A DNA stretch of 64,000 nucleotides from Anaerocolumna sp. AGMB13025 (lineage in GTDB: Bacteria; Bacillota; Clostridia; Lachnospirales; Lachnospiraceae). The translations under genes were made by a program, and so were the position numbers. The stretch lies in the NCBI RefSeq assembly GCF_029689925.1, contig NZ_CP121445.1, positions 861,001 through 925,000 on the forward strand, in the 5' to 3' direction. Shown piece after piece: positions 53,361-62,799 of this stretch (positions within the stretch are counted from its first letter, which is position 1; each line of letters begins with the position of its first letter). The notes beneath the pieces were generated by a model. The model was not told the DNA's origin, did no database searches, and saw nothing but the letters and a program-made list of their open reading frames with translations.

Positions 53361-55199
53361 TTAATCTTGAAATAAATCCGGCAGCATATTATACAGATAC
53401 CGGTTAACACAGTTCCAGGTGTGAGTACCATCCTCCAGTGTCATAAAATACATATTACCTTTTGACAAGTCAGCAGTATAGATAAAGCTGTCCGTTAACT
53501 TTTTCATGGAATCAATCTGTGTTACCATACCGCCGTAAGCCATATCGTCGGTTCCCGTAGCACAAAAGATTCTGTAATCATTTGGTCCATAACCAGCTTT
53601 CTTTGGGATGCTTGCCAAATACTGTGCCATCTGGTCTGCACTGGATCCTTCATAACCCATACCACTTACATCTGCCAGGCAATATAAACTGATTGGCATA
53701 TAATACTTAAAATAGTCAATACCGTAGATATAATTGTACCAGGTACATCCCGAGCCCATGGAGAATCCGCCGAAGGCTCTGTGAGATCTGGCAGCAATCA
53801 GATCGGTTTGGGAGGCGGAGGCAGCATAGGTGTTATACTTTGTTTCAACCAGAGGCAATATATCATTAATAAGCTCATTATGGAAATTCTGCACCAGTCC
53901 GAACATATTGGAATTGCCTTCGTTGGTCCAGGTTGGAGTAACAACAATCATTGGCTCTAGTTCATTGTCAGCTATCATGTTATCCAGTATTTTCATCAGT
54001 TCCGTATTCTTTCCCGGACCTCCAAAGATGGTATTTTGATTCTCACCCATGCCGTGAATCAAATACAGTACATTATATTTTTTGGACTTATCATTTGCAT
54101 TATAGCCATATGGTAGATATACATTCAGATACTTCTCAAGTTTTTTATTATCATTATCATAAGTATAGGTCGAGTAATCAAGCCGCTCAATGGTACCCTT
54201 ATGTACATCGGTAGTTTTATATTCTGTTGGAACTTGCAGACATTCTTTATCCTCATAACCCTGATCGGAGTGTTTTAAGTTTCTTACAGACAAATTTAGT
54301 TCGGAATATATCTGGTCAATCTTTTTTTGTTTCGCTTTTTTGTCTCCAAGAATTAAATCAGCTTTTTTTACCAGTTTTTCTACTGTTTTCCCGTTGGTGT
54401 ACCGCTCCAGCTTAATTGTTTTTGCATACTTCACCAAATTCATCAGATCATAGGGGTTTAAACCAGAAATCGTACCTGCTTTTTTTCCGGTCAGAACAGT
54501 ATTGCCAAAAAGACCGGTATCGGCATAAGCACTGCCGGTTTTATCAAAGAGATTAAGGGTAGCAATCCGTTTACCCTCTTTGGCATCATTGATTTGTACT
54601 TCAAAGCCCAATACTTTATTATTAACTGGTGGCTTTAAAAGAGCAATTCTGGCTTCAATAAGATAACCATCCTTAACTTCCTTGGTACAGGTATAGAACC
54701 GGTTTAAATCACCGTGGTCTGCGGACTGTTTGTTTTTATAATTTACACGGAATTGCAGATCATCTACGTCAAAATCTTTTGTCTTGTCATTATTTTCATC
54801 CAGAAAGATTTCAAGGGAATCCCGTTCATAGACGGAACCGGCTTCGGCAGACAAGTGACTGTCTTTTATCTCTGCCAGTATGTACAGAGCCCTGTCATCC
54901 CATAGGGTTTTGATGGTGGCGGTAGTATCTGTGATACCGGAGCTGATAACAGGTAGGACAGGTACGGCCTGCTTCCAAACTTCGTCGATATTTCCGTCGA
55001 TAACTGGAGAACCAAAATTGGTAACCATTGGTCCAGGACTATCCGAACCATTCTGCTTGGTGGCTATTCCGCCAGGGGCTTTTTCGCTGGTGGCTGCCCG
55101 AATCAAAGAACTTGAGCCGGGAAGCCAGACAGCAATTATTGCTGTTGCAGTTAGCAAAACTGTAAAACGTTTTAAAAATTTGTTTGTTCCTTTTTTCAT
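53361..55199 (-). CDS. Secreted CBM9 plus CE1-like esterase
   Basis: Two-module extracellular enzyme of 612 residues. A signal peptide (FTVLLTATAIIAVWLPG..AAT) is followed by a CBM9-like module at about 60-220 (VIDGNIDEVWKQA, TLWDDRALYILAEI, RDSLEIFLDENND). A helical linker follows (280-330). The alpha/beta-hydrolase module is of the esterase D/CE1 type (YLNVYLPYGY, VLYLIHGMGENQ, nucleophile Ser in GGFSMGSG near 478, and a C-terminal THTWN with the likely catalytic His). CE1 enzymes remove feruloyl or acetyl groups from plant xylan. It is divergent from the import operon at 55654, so it may feed it. AAAGGAGTGG precedes the start. Confidence 0.92.
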   Translation of the reverse strand: MKKGTNKFLKRFTVLLTATAIIAVWLPGSSSLIRAATSEKAPGGIATKQNGSDSPGPMVTNFGSPVIDGNIDEVWKQAVPVLPVISSGITDTTATIKTLWDDRALYILAEIKDSHLSAEAGSVYERDSLEIFLDENNDKTKDFDVDDLQFRVNYKNKQSADHGDLNRFYTCTKEVKDGYLIEARIALLKPPVNNKVLGFEVQINDAKEGKRIATLNLFDKTGSAYADTGLFGNTVLTGKKAGTISGLNPYDLMNLVKYAKTIKLERYTNGKTVEKLVKKADLILGDKKAKQKKIDQIYSELNLSVRNLKHSDQGYEDKECLQVPTEYKTTDVHKGTIERLDYSTYTYDNDNKKLEKYLNVYLPYGYNANDKSKKYNVLYLIHGMGENQNTIFGGPGKNTELMKILDNMIADNELEPMIVVTPTWTNEGNSNMFGLVQNFHNELINDILPLVETKYNTYAASASQTDLIAARSHRAFGGFSMGSGCTWYNYIYGIDYFKYYMPISLYCLADVSGMGYEGSSADQMAQYLASIPKKAGYGPNDYRIFCATGTDDMAYGGMVTQIDSMKKLTDSFIYTADLSKGNMYFMTLEDGTHTWNCVNRYLYNMLPDLFQD

Positions 55200-55520
55200 A
55201 GATATACACCACTCCTTTTTTTATTTAGTATTCCAAAAAGCTGTCAAGAAAAAATGTGCAGACAGAGTAGCCTGTTCTGCATATGGAAGCTTTTGGAGTT
55301 ACTTGGATCTAATTCTTTTGTATGTACCAGTTGTTTGATTTTATTAATAAGATTTATTACCGGATATACTATTGTAGTTATATTAGGTCTAAAATATTAT
55401 CTCACACATGGAAATATATGTCAATGAATTGAAAAGAAGAATATTGTCTTTTATTGTACATAATTAACAAAATAGTATACTTAACATAAGGATAAATATA
55501 TAATAAACACATTATTTCGA

Positions 55521-55549
55521 TTGACAATTATTACATAAAGTCTTATTAT
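55521..55549 (+). promoter_or_regulatory. Promoter of the second carbohydrate import operon
   Basis: TTGACA (55521-55526), 17-bp spacer, TATTAT (55544-55549). Two operator-like sequences follow, downstream of the start point. The remaining 55200-55520 has no gene. Confidence 0.8.
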
Positions 55550-55616
55550 ATAAATATGGAACCGATTACACAAGGGATGCAATTAGTCATATTAACAGTT
55601 TTTTTTTGAATTAAAG

Positions 55617-55630
55617 TGTAATCGATTACA
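55617..55630 (+). promoter_or_regulatory. LacI-type operator
   Basis: Perfect 14-bp palindrome TGTAATCGATTACA, the shape bound by LacI-family repressors (central CG). A half site CCGATTACA lies at 55562-55570, between promoter and palindrome. Both are downstream of the -10, fitting repression. No LacI gene is adjacent; the nearest is at 7269. Confidence 0.75.
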
Positions 55631-55653
55631 TACAAAAATTAGGAGGATGATTT

Positions 55654-57744
55654 ATGAGCAAAAGAATTCTGAAGAGAATCACATCGTTGTTGGTTATTTT
55701 TTGTGTACTGGTTACATCCTTTACAGGATGTGCCAAAAAGCCAGATAAGAATGACGAAACAACACCTACAGCAGTAACAGCATCAACAACAGCAACTACG
55801 GAAACTGCAGAAGCAGGAACTGCATCGGGAGAAACAAAAACAATTAGATGGGGGACACACTGGTTACCGGATATCGATCCAAATTACAAGGACCCAACTA
55901 CTGGTGAGTATACAATGGATGAGGCTTCAAGACAGGCATCCATGGCGGCTCTTCAAGCTGCTAAGGAACAGTTAAATGTAGAGGTACAGTTTGTACAGTA
56001 TGCAACAGATACACGCAGCGAACTGCTTACTAGTGTATTGGCAGGTAATCCGGTTTGTGATATTGCAGTTATGTGGGGTGGATCTGAAATCACCGTATTA
56101 GGACAGAATATTTTGCAGCCACTTGATCAGTATGCGGATTTATTTAGTGATCCGGAATACTCCTGGATGTTTTACGACAAGATTTATGGACATAACTATT
56201 TTTTAACAGCAGAACAGAATTTTATTCCGAGATGGCCGTTAATGTTTAATGCCACTTTAATCAGCAAGGTAGATTCTTTAAAAGATTCGAATGGAAAGAC
56301 CATTTATCCTACAAGTTTATATAATGAAGGTAAGTGGACCTTTAGTACCTTTAAAGATTATTTGAACAAAATCAGTGCTTATTATGCTAATACAAAAGCA
56401 CCGGAAGGTTGTCTGCTCAGTACCGTGCAGGCTTATGAATCAGATCATAGAATGGCTACTCTATCCTCTATCTTTGCAGCCGGTGGCGGTATTTATGGAT
56501 CAGATGGTTTGGAAGCGGATTCAGAGGGCACGATTAAAGGTGTTGCTTATATTAAAGAACTTATGGATGCAGGCATATACAAAGATTGTGGTTTATCCGA
56601 TGATGAATATACACCACGCTGGTGCCAACAGGCTACCGACTTCCAGAACGGTGGAAGTGTATTTACAGATATGCCTGACTGGTGGATTTCCGGTGTTTGC
56701 TCAACGGCAGCGGACCGCGGTGAGTCTATTGGTATTGTGCCCTGGCCAAGACCAGATGATATGGCAACAGATGATCCGGCATATCAGCAGGTATTATCAA
56801 CCGGTAACAGTATGGGTATCTTAAAAGGAATCAGTGAAGACCAGGCGAAACTGTGCATGGAATTCTTAAAAGTATATTATGGTACATATTATAAAACCCT
56901 GGGTGGGGTTGACAGTGTTACAAAATATAAAGAAGCGGCGGCTTCTGCTAAGGCAACAGGCTATGGCTACGATATCTTCAATGAAGAGTTTGGCGATGAG
57001 CTATTACAGACCTTTACAGATATTTCAGTTAAGCTGAAAGTAAATAACTATGCGGGATTATTAGGATATCAATCAATATGGGAGAACCTAATAGGAAAAT
57101 CTTTCTATGGAATAGATGGTTCTCCAAGCTATGATGTTGCAATAAAAGCCAATAAAGATTTATTTACCAAACAGGCAAAGGATATGGAAGCAATTTTAGC
57201 TACTGATGATATCAGAGATAATGTTGCACCTGACATTAAGAAGACAAAGACGTTTGCTTTCCCTGCGGGAACAGATCCGTCAACTATTACCTTCTCAGAC
57301 TATGTAACTTGTGAGGATGCAGTAGATGGTATTCTGGATGCAACAACAGCAAAATATGATTATTCCAGTGTTGATTTTGCTAAGACCGGCACTTATGATG
57401 AAGGCCTAAAGGTTATCATTTCTGATAAATCAGAGAATGAAGGCAGTATGAAGACAAAGGTTATTATCTTCAATCCGGACAATAAAAAGGCACCGGTTAT
57501 TATTACCAAGAAGGATTACAGAACGATTAAAGTTGATGAAGATGCATCTGCAATTAACTGGAAGGATGATTTTATAGAAAGTGCCGCAGATGTTGATGGC
57601 ATCGACATTAAGGAAAATATAACAGCAGATATCTCAAGTCTTGATACAACAACTCCTGGCGAATATGAAGTAATTATAACAGCCGCTGACTTTGCAGGAA
57701 ACAGTGCAGAGGTTAAAGTTAAAGTTACCGTTGCAGCAGAGTAA
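55654..57744 (+). CDS. Large extracellular solute-binding lipoprotein with C-terminal Ig-like domains
   Basis: Protein of 696 residues. The lipoprotein signal ends at TSFTGC, followed by a Thr/Ala-rich linker to about residue 68. A family 1 sugar-binding core spans about 69-520 (TIRWGTHWLPDIDPN, AVMWGGSEITVLGQNILQP). Two beta-rich modules of about 80 residues follow (TITFSDYVTCEDAVDG, and INWKDDFIESAADVDG..TTPGEYEVIITAADFAGNSAEVKVKV), similar to DUF5011/cadherin-like surface domains. This tail is unusual for a binding protein and may reach into the wall or bind glycan. First gene of the operon; AGGAGG precedes the ATG. Confidence 0.92.
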   Translation: MSKRILKRITSLLVIFCVLVTSFTGCAKKPDKNDETTPTAVTASTTATTETAEAGTASGETKTIRWGTHWLPDIDPNYKDPTTGEYTMDEASRQASMAALQAAKEQLNVEVQFVQYATDTRSELLTSVLAGNPVCDIAVMWGGSEITVLGQNILQPLDQYADLFSDPEYSWMFYDKIYGHNYFLTAEQNFIPRWPLMFNATLISKVDSLKDSNGKTIYPTSLYNEGKWTFSTFKDYLNKISAYYANTKAPEGCLLSTVQAYESDHRMATLSSIFAAGGGIYGSDGLEADSEGTIKGVAYIKELMDAGIYKDCGLSDDEYTPRWCQQATDFQNGGSVFTDMPDWWISGVCSTAADRGESIGIVPWPRPDDMATDDPAYQQVLSTGNSMGILKGISEDQAKLCMEFLKVYYGTYYKTLGGVDSVTKYKEAAASAKATGYGYDIFNEEFGDELLQTFTDISVKLKVNNYAGLLGYQSIWENLIGKSFYGIDGSPSYDVAIKANKDLFTKQAKDMEAILATDDIRDNVAPDIKKTKTFAFPAGTDPSTITFSDYVTCEDAVDGILDATTAKYDYSSVDFAKTGTYDEGLKVIISDKSENEGSMKTKVIIFNPDNKKAPVIITKKDYRTIKVDEDASAINWKDDFIESAADVDGIDIKENITADISSLDTTTPGEYEVIITAADFAGNSAEVKVKVTVAAE

Positions 57745-57864
57745 GAGACTTTGCTATGGCAGAGAAGTGATTTAGCAGAAGCGTTAGTTAACTTAGTAGT
57801 GGAATCTGTACATAACTATTACAGGGTTAAAGTTAAAAACAATAATAATTAAATAACTGGCTGA

Positions 57865-57927
57865 GGTTGTTGTAAATTGCCTATATGGTTTTACTAGGTT
57901 GTAATCATAAAGCAGTTTGCAGCAACC
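57865..57927 (+). other. Intercistronic hairpin between the two binding-protein genes
   Basis: GGTTGTTGTAAATTGC (57865-57880) pairs with GCAGTTTGCAGCAACC (57912-57927), with mismatches. No strong T-run. It may stabilise the upstream mRNA or reduce read-through; the whole 57745-58018 gap has no gene. Confidence 0.6.
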
Positions 57928-58018
57928 CCATTTCATGTAACCATCATATTAATAATGATTATGATATAAAAATATAGACATAAGCTTTTAATTTATCTGG
58001 AAAGGCACAGGTATCAGT

Positions 58019-60925
58019 ATGAAATCAAAGAAATCCTTGATAACGCTCATAGTAACTGTTCTTATCATAGTGATTGCTATTATTGCCGTGTTTTTGAATA
58101 GAAAGGATTCTAAAGGGGAAGCATATGCAATTCCCGCTTCCAATGCCGTTGTTTACGATACTTCCTATCAGGAATATCTAAACCAAAATGGTTATGATGG
58201 AGTTGTTGAGGATGCAACGTTGCAAGTTGATCTGAATAATTATACGGCATCCGGGGATATGACAGTAAAGAAATTAGGGAATGGTTTATCAACCGGAGAT
58301 TCCGGGTCTATTACCTGGGACTTACTTGTTGAAAAGGAAGGTTTTTATAATCTGGAGGTTGGATATATCCCAGAGCCTGGAACCACCTCAGATATCCAAC
58401 GGCGTTTGTTCATTAATGGAGAAGTTTGTTATAACGGTTTGGAACAGGTCGTGTTTAAACGGTTCTGGAAAGATGAAGCGATCAACAGCAAAGCTGGGAA
58501 TGAGATCAGACCGAATACAATAGAAGAGTTCATAGAAACAAAACAGTTCATTGAAGATTATGAAAGACGTGTCGGTGAACCTTATATGTTCTATCTGAAA
58601 AAGGGTCTTAATACGATAACCTTTGAGGTTGTGAAAGAGCCGATTGAATTTACCAGCATAATTTTTAAAAAGGCAGGTAAAGCAACTGATTATAATACAG
58701 CAATTACGAAACTTCGGGAGGAATATCCGGTATTTGATGGAGCCAATATTATCTGCCAGGCAGAGCGTGCAGGCGGCGGGACATTAAAGCTAGAAAAGAA
58801 TTCAGCCTCCATAAATATACAGAAAAACTATTCGGATTCCCGGTTATCCCCCTACCACCCTTACAAAATAATTTATAATACCATTGGCGGTACGAACTGG
58901 AAACAGCCCGGAGATGCAATTACCTGGGAGATTACCGTACCAAAGGAAGGGTTGTATGAATTAACGTTTAAAGGAAGACAGAGTCTGAAACGAGGAGTAA
59001 CCTCCTGCCGCAGATTATTAGTCAATGGAGAACTGCCTTATGCCGAGATGAATGCACTGAATTTTGAGTACAGCAGCGGCATGATAAATTATACCATAAC
59101 AGACAAGGATAAAAATCCTTATCTATTTCATCTAAAAGAAGGCGTAAACACTATTACGCTGGAATGTGTCGCAGGTGATTTTGGCAGTGTAATCAATGAT
59201 GTGGAAGACAGTATGACACAGCTAAATCAGATGTATTTAAAAGTAATTAAAATTACCGGACAAACACCGGATAAATTTATTGATTACCAAATTGCTGAAA
59301 AATTCCCTGAATTTTCAGAAACAATGGCAAAGGAAAGCGAACGTTTACAGACCATTGTAGACCAACTGGTGCAAATAACCGGCGAAAAAGGAGAAAATAC
59401 CAGTCTGGTTCAAAAAATGGCAATTGAGGCCAGGGAACTGTCAAAAGAGCCGGAACGAGTAGTAGAAGAATTAGGACAATTTAAAGAAAATATATCAGCA
59501 CTGGGTACCTGGCTCATTACAATTACTGAAATGCCGCTGGAACTGGACAGCTTTATTGTATCCGGTGAGGATACTAAGCTGCCAAGAGCAAGTGATACTT
59601 TCCTGGAAGGGGCATATTATGGAGCTTACCGTTTCTTAACCTCTTTCTTTGTTAAAACCAGTCAGGTCAGTCAGGATGCTTCAAAGGATTCTGCCACCAT
59701 TAAGGTGTGGATGGTAAATTCTGTCGGAACCAACGTCCAATCCATTGGTCATGAACAAGCTCAGATTATACAGAATTTAATTGATGAGAGTTTTACGCCG
59801 GAGACAGGTATTAAAGTCAATCTTCAGCTAATACCTCTTGATGTAGTTTTACGTGCTGCCTTAGCAGGTAATGCACCGGATGCCGTAATTGGTTTGTCAC
59901 AGGCCACCTTGCAGGATTTTGCTATGCGTGACGCAATTATTGACCTGTCAAAGCTTGACGGTTATGAAACGGCAACCAAAACCTTTTACAAAAGTGAGTT
60001 GGATGCGGCCTCTTATTTAGGCGGCGTATATGGTATTCCCGAACAGGCTGATTTTTATATGATGTTTACACGTAATGATATATTAAAGGAAATCGGTCTT
60101 GAAGTACCTAAAACCTGGGAAGAAGTAAAGAATATGCTTCCGATTTTAAAGAAAAATAATTATGAATTTTACCTTCCGACTGTAAAAGGAGCCTCTAACT
60201 TCTATCCTTCACTGGTATATCAGTACGGAGGAGATTTATACCAGGGAAAGGGAAACGATTATGGTATGGCCAATGCATTGGGATCTGATGCGGCCATGCA
60301 GTCATTTAAGCTCTATACGGACTTTTTTACTAATTATGGGCTTATAGCAGATGCAGATTTCTCCAATCGTTTCAGGACAGGAGAAATGCCCATTGGTGTA
60401 ACGAAATATACAACTTTTTGCCAGTTGGAAGTATTTGCGCCAGAAATCAAAGGGTTATGGTCTTTCCAACCGGTACCAGGCGTTGAAAAAGAGGATGGCT
60501 CCATTGATAATCAGTTTGTAATCGAAACTATAAACAGCGCAATACTTAGCACTTCAAAGAATCAGGAAAAGACCTGGGATTTTGTGAAATGGTGGACGAG
60601 TACCGATGTTCAGCTAAAGTATGCCAATACAGTAGAATCTGTTATGGGTACCGCAGCAAGATATCCTTCTGCTAACCCAGAGGTATTAAAGCAATTACCC
60701 TGGAGCAATAAAGAACTTTTAGAACTTATGTCTCAGCTTTCTAATACTGCAGGTATACCGGCAGTACCAGGAAATTATATGACCAATCGAATGATACTAT
60801 ATTCCTTTAATAAAGTATTAGCCGAAAACACCAATCCAAGAGAGACCCTGTATCTGAACTTAAAGACAATTGATAAAGAGCTTACTAACAAACGTAAGGA
60901 ATTTAAGCTCTCGGCTGCAAAGTAA
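58019..60925 (+). CDS. Membrane-anchored solute-binding protein with duplicated N-terminal glycan-binding-like modules
   Basis: Protein of 968 residues, about twice a normal binding protein. A single N-terminal membrane anchor (LITLIVTVLIIVIAIIAVFL) replaces a lipobox. Two related beta modules follow at about 60-225 and 235-410; both contain the pattern GD..ITW...V.KEG.Y.L and RRL.(I/V)NGE, like CBM35/CBM6-type folds. A helical linker runs to about 550. The family 1 binding-protein domain is C-terminal (TIKVWMVNSVGTNVQ, VNLQLIPLDVVLRAALAGNAPDAVIGL, GVYGIPEQADFYMMFTRNDIL). It shares the operon with the binding protein at 55654 and two permeases. Confidence 0.9.
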   Translation: MKSKKSLITLIVTVLIIVIAIIAVFLNRKDSKGEAYAIPASNAVVYDTSYQEYLNQNGYDGVVEDATLQVDLNNYTASGDMTVKKLGNGLSTGDSGSITWDLLVEKEGFYNLEVGYIPEPGTTSDIQRRLFINGEVCYNGLEQVVFKRFWKDEAINSKAGNEIRPNTIEEFIETKQFIEDYERRVGEPYMFYLKKGLNTITFEVVKEPIEFTSIIFKKAGKATDYNTAITKLREEYPVFDGANIICQAERAGGGTLKLEKNSASINIQKNYSDSRLSPYHPYKIIYNTIGGTNWKQPGDAITWEITVPKEGLYELTFKGRQSLKRGVTSCRRLLVNGELPYAEMNALNFEYSSGMINYTITDKDKNPYLFHLKEGVNTITLECVAGDFGSVINDVEDSMTQLNQMYLKVIKITGQTPDKFIDYQIAEKFPEFSETMAKESERLQTIVDQLVQITGEKGENTSLVQKMAIEARELSKEPERVVEELGQFKENISALGTWLITITEMPLELDSFIVSGEDTKLPRASDTFLEGAYYGAYRFLTSFFVKTSQVSQDASKDSATIKVWMVNSVGTNVQSIGHEQAQIIQNLIDESFTPETGIKVNLQLIPLDVVLRAALAGNAPDAVIGLSQATLQDFAMRDAIIDLSKLDGYETATKTFYKSELDAASYLGGVYGIPEQADFYMMFTRNDILKEIGLEVPKTWEEVKNMLPILKKNNYEFYLPTVKGASNFYPSLVYQYGGDLYQGKGNDYGMANALGSDAAMQSFKLYTDFFTNYGLIADADFSNRFRTGEMPIGVTKYTTFCQLEVFAPEIKGLWSFQPVPGVEKEDGSIDNQFVIETINSAILSTSKNQEKTWDFVKWWTSTDVQLKYANTVESVMGTAARYPSANPEVLKQLPWSNKELLELMSQLSNTAGIPAVPGNYMTNRMILYSFNKVLAENTNPRETLYLNLKTIDKELTNKRKEFKLSAAK

Positions 60926-60971
60926 TATGGATAAAGACTGAAGCAGTCTGAATAAATAAGGAGGTATTTCC

Positions 60972-61874
60972 TTGAAAACGAAAAAAGAACCATTTGCTGT
61001 TATATGGAAGCGTCATAAGTATAAATATCTGCTGATTGCACCATTTGCCATTGTATTTATGTTTTTTACCCTGATTCCGGTTATTATATCAATAATATTA
61101 AGTTTTACATCCTTTAACATGGTGGAAGCTCCCAGCTTCAGCGGATTGACCAATTATGTGAATCTGCTGGTCAGGGATGATATCTTTTTAATTGCAGTGA
61201 AAAACACCCTGCTGTTTGCATTAATTACCGGACCAATCAGCTATATGCTGTGCTTTCTGGTAGCCTGGATGATTAATGAACTACCACCCCTGCCAAGATC
61301 CATCTTAACCCTGGTATTTTATGCACCGTCAATCTCTGGTAATGCATACATGATCTGGAAACTGATTTTTTCCTCCGATACATACGGCTGGGCTAATGCA
61401 TGGCTGATGAAGCTAGGGATTGTCTCAAGCAGGATCCTATGGCTTGACACAGCAAAATATGTAATGCCCATACTGATAGGAGTACAGCTTTGGTTAAGTC
61501 TTGGCGTAAGCTTTTTAGCTTTTATCGCAGGACTTCAAAATGTAGATAAATCCTGGTATGAAGCGGCAGCGGTTGAAGGGGTTAAAAACCGCTGGCAGGA
61601 ACTTTGGTATATTACACTTCCGTCTATGAAGCCTCAGTTAATGTTTGGTGCGGTAATGCAGATTACCAGCTCCCTTTCGGTTTCGCAGATATCAATTGAC
61701 CTTGCAGGCTTCCCTTCTGTTGAATATTCAGGACATACCATCCTGACACATCTTCATGATTACGGTAATGTCAGATATGAGCTTGGTTATGCCTGTACCA
61801 TAGCAGTAGTTCTATTCTTTATTATGCTGTTATGTAATATCATTGTGCAGAAATTACTCCGTAAGCTGGGTTAA
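60972..61874 (+). CDS. Sugar ABC transporter permease, first subunit (MalF/UgpA type)
   Basis: Protein of 300 residues with six hydrophobic segments. The start is TTG at 60972, backed by AAGGAGG at 60958-60964. The EAA loop reads YEAAAVEGVKNRWQELWYITLP. LIAPFAIVFMFFTLIPVIISI is the typical first segment. It forms the channel with the next gene, which begins 25 bases downstream. Confidence 0.94.
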   Translation: MKTKKEPFAVIWKRHKYKYLLIAPFAIVFMFFTLIPVIISIILSFTSFNMVEAPSFSGLTNYVNLLVRDDIFLIAVKNTLLFALITGPISYMLCFLVAWMINELPPLPRSILTLVFYAPSISGNAYMIWKLIFSSDTYGWANAWLMKLGIVSSRILWLDTAKYVMPILIGVQLWLSLGVSFLAFIAGLQNVDKSWYEAAAVEGVKNRWQELWYITLPSMKPQLMFGAVMQITSSLSVSQISIDLAGFPSVEYSGHTILTHLHDYGNVRYELGYACTIAVVLFFIMLLCNIIVQKLLRKLG

Positions 61875-61899
61875 GCCAGGCGGCAGATTGGAGGTTAAT

Positions 61900-62790
61900 G
61901 TGAAAAAAATATATCGTTTTCTGGTATCAAAAATAAGAGCAAGAAAAATAAGACGAAGAAATAGAAGCTTGTTTGGTGACATTGGGTTGACTCTGTTACT
62001 TGGCGTCTTTGGTCTGTTCAGTCTTTTCCCATTATGGTTTGTAGTAGTGAATGCGTTTAAACCTATGAGTGAGATTTTTATCTTCCCGCCAAGACTTACG
62101 GTGGATAATCCTACCCTGAGTAACTTTTTTGATCTGGCAACTATCATAGAGCAGTTCAATGTTCCGTTGACAAGGTATATCTTTAATACACTTTTGATTA
62201 CAGGACTGGGAACCGGGGGCACGGTACTGCTTGGCTCTATGGCAGCGTTTCCCCTGGCAAAATACACCTTTCCAGGATCAAAGATAATGAGCAATGTTAT
62301 TGTATATGCCCTGATGTTTAATGCTTCGGTAACAGCAATTCCTAATTATCTGATAATGAGTAAGTTTGGCATGATAGATACTTACTGGGCGGTCATACTG
62401 CCTGCTGTAGGCTCAACACTCGGGTTGTACCTGATGAAAAACTTTATGGTACAGATACCGGATGAGATGTTAGAAGCGGCAAAGATCGATGGTGCCGGAG
62501 AATTCAGGACTTATTGGAGCGTTGTTATGCCCCTTTGCAAACCGGCTTGGATTACCTTGATTATTCTGTCCTTTCAGCAGATGTGGGGTACTACCGGCGG
62601 GGTATTTATCTACAGTGAAGAATTAAAGCCGGTGACCTATGTATTGCAGCAGTTAGTCAGTGGTGGGATATCAAGAACAGGTGTATCGGCCGCAATTACC
62701 TTGGTTCTATTAATCGTTCCCATAACGGTTTTTGTCCTGTCTCAAAGCAATGTTATCGAGACTATGGCAACTTCCGGTGTAAAAGGATAG
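61900..62790 (+). CDS. Sugar ABC transporter permease, second subunit (MalG/UgpE type)
   Basis: Protein of 296 residues. The start is GTG at 61900 after TTGGAGG; the longer frame from 61843 overlaps the previous gene and has no ribosome site. A Lys/Arg-rich start is followed by six hydrophobic segments; the EAA loop is MLEAAKIDGAGEFRTYWSVVMP and the end is ETMATSGVKG. As in the first cluster no ATPase gene follows. Confidence 0.94.
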   Translation: MKKIYRFLVSKIRARKIRRRNRSLFGDIGLTLLLGVFGLFSLFPLWFVVVNAFKPMSEIFIFPPRLTVDNPTLSNFFDLATIIEQFNVPLTRYIFNTLLITGLGTGGTVLLGSMAAFPLAKYTFPGSKIMSNVIVYALMFNASVTAIPNYLIMSKFGMIDTYWAVILPAVGSTLGLYLMKNFMVQIPDEMLEAAKIDGAGEFRTYWSVVMPLCKPAWITLIILSFQQMWGTTGGVFIYSEELKPVTYVLQQLVSGGISRTGVSAAITLVLLIVPITVFVLSQSNVIETMATSGVKG

Positions 62791-62799
62791 GAGGCGCAG

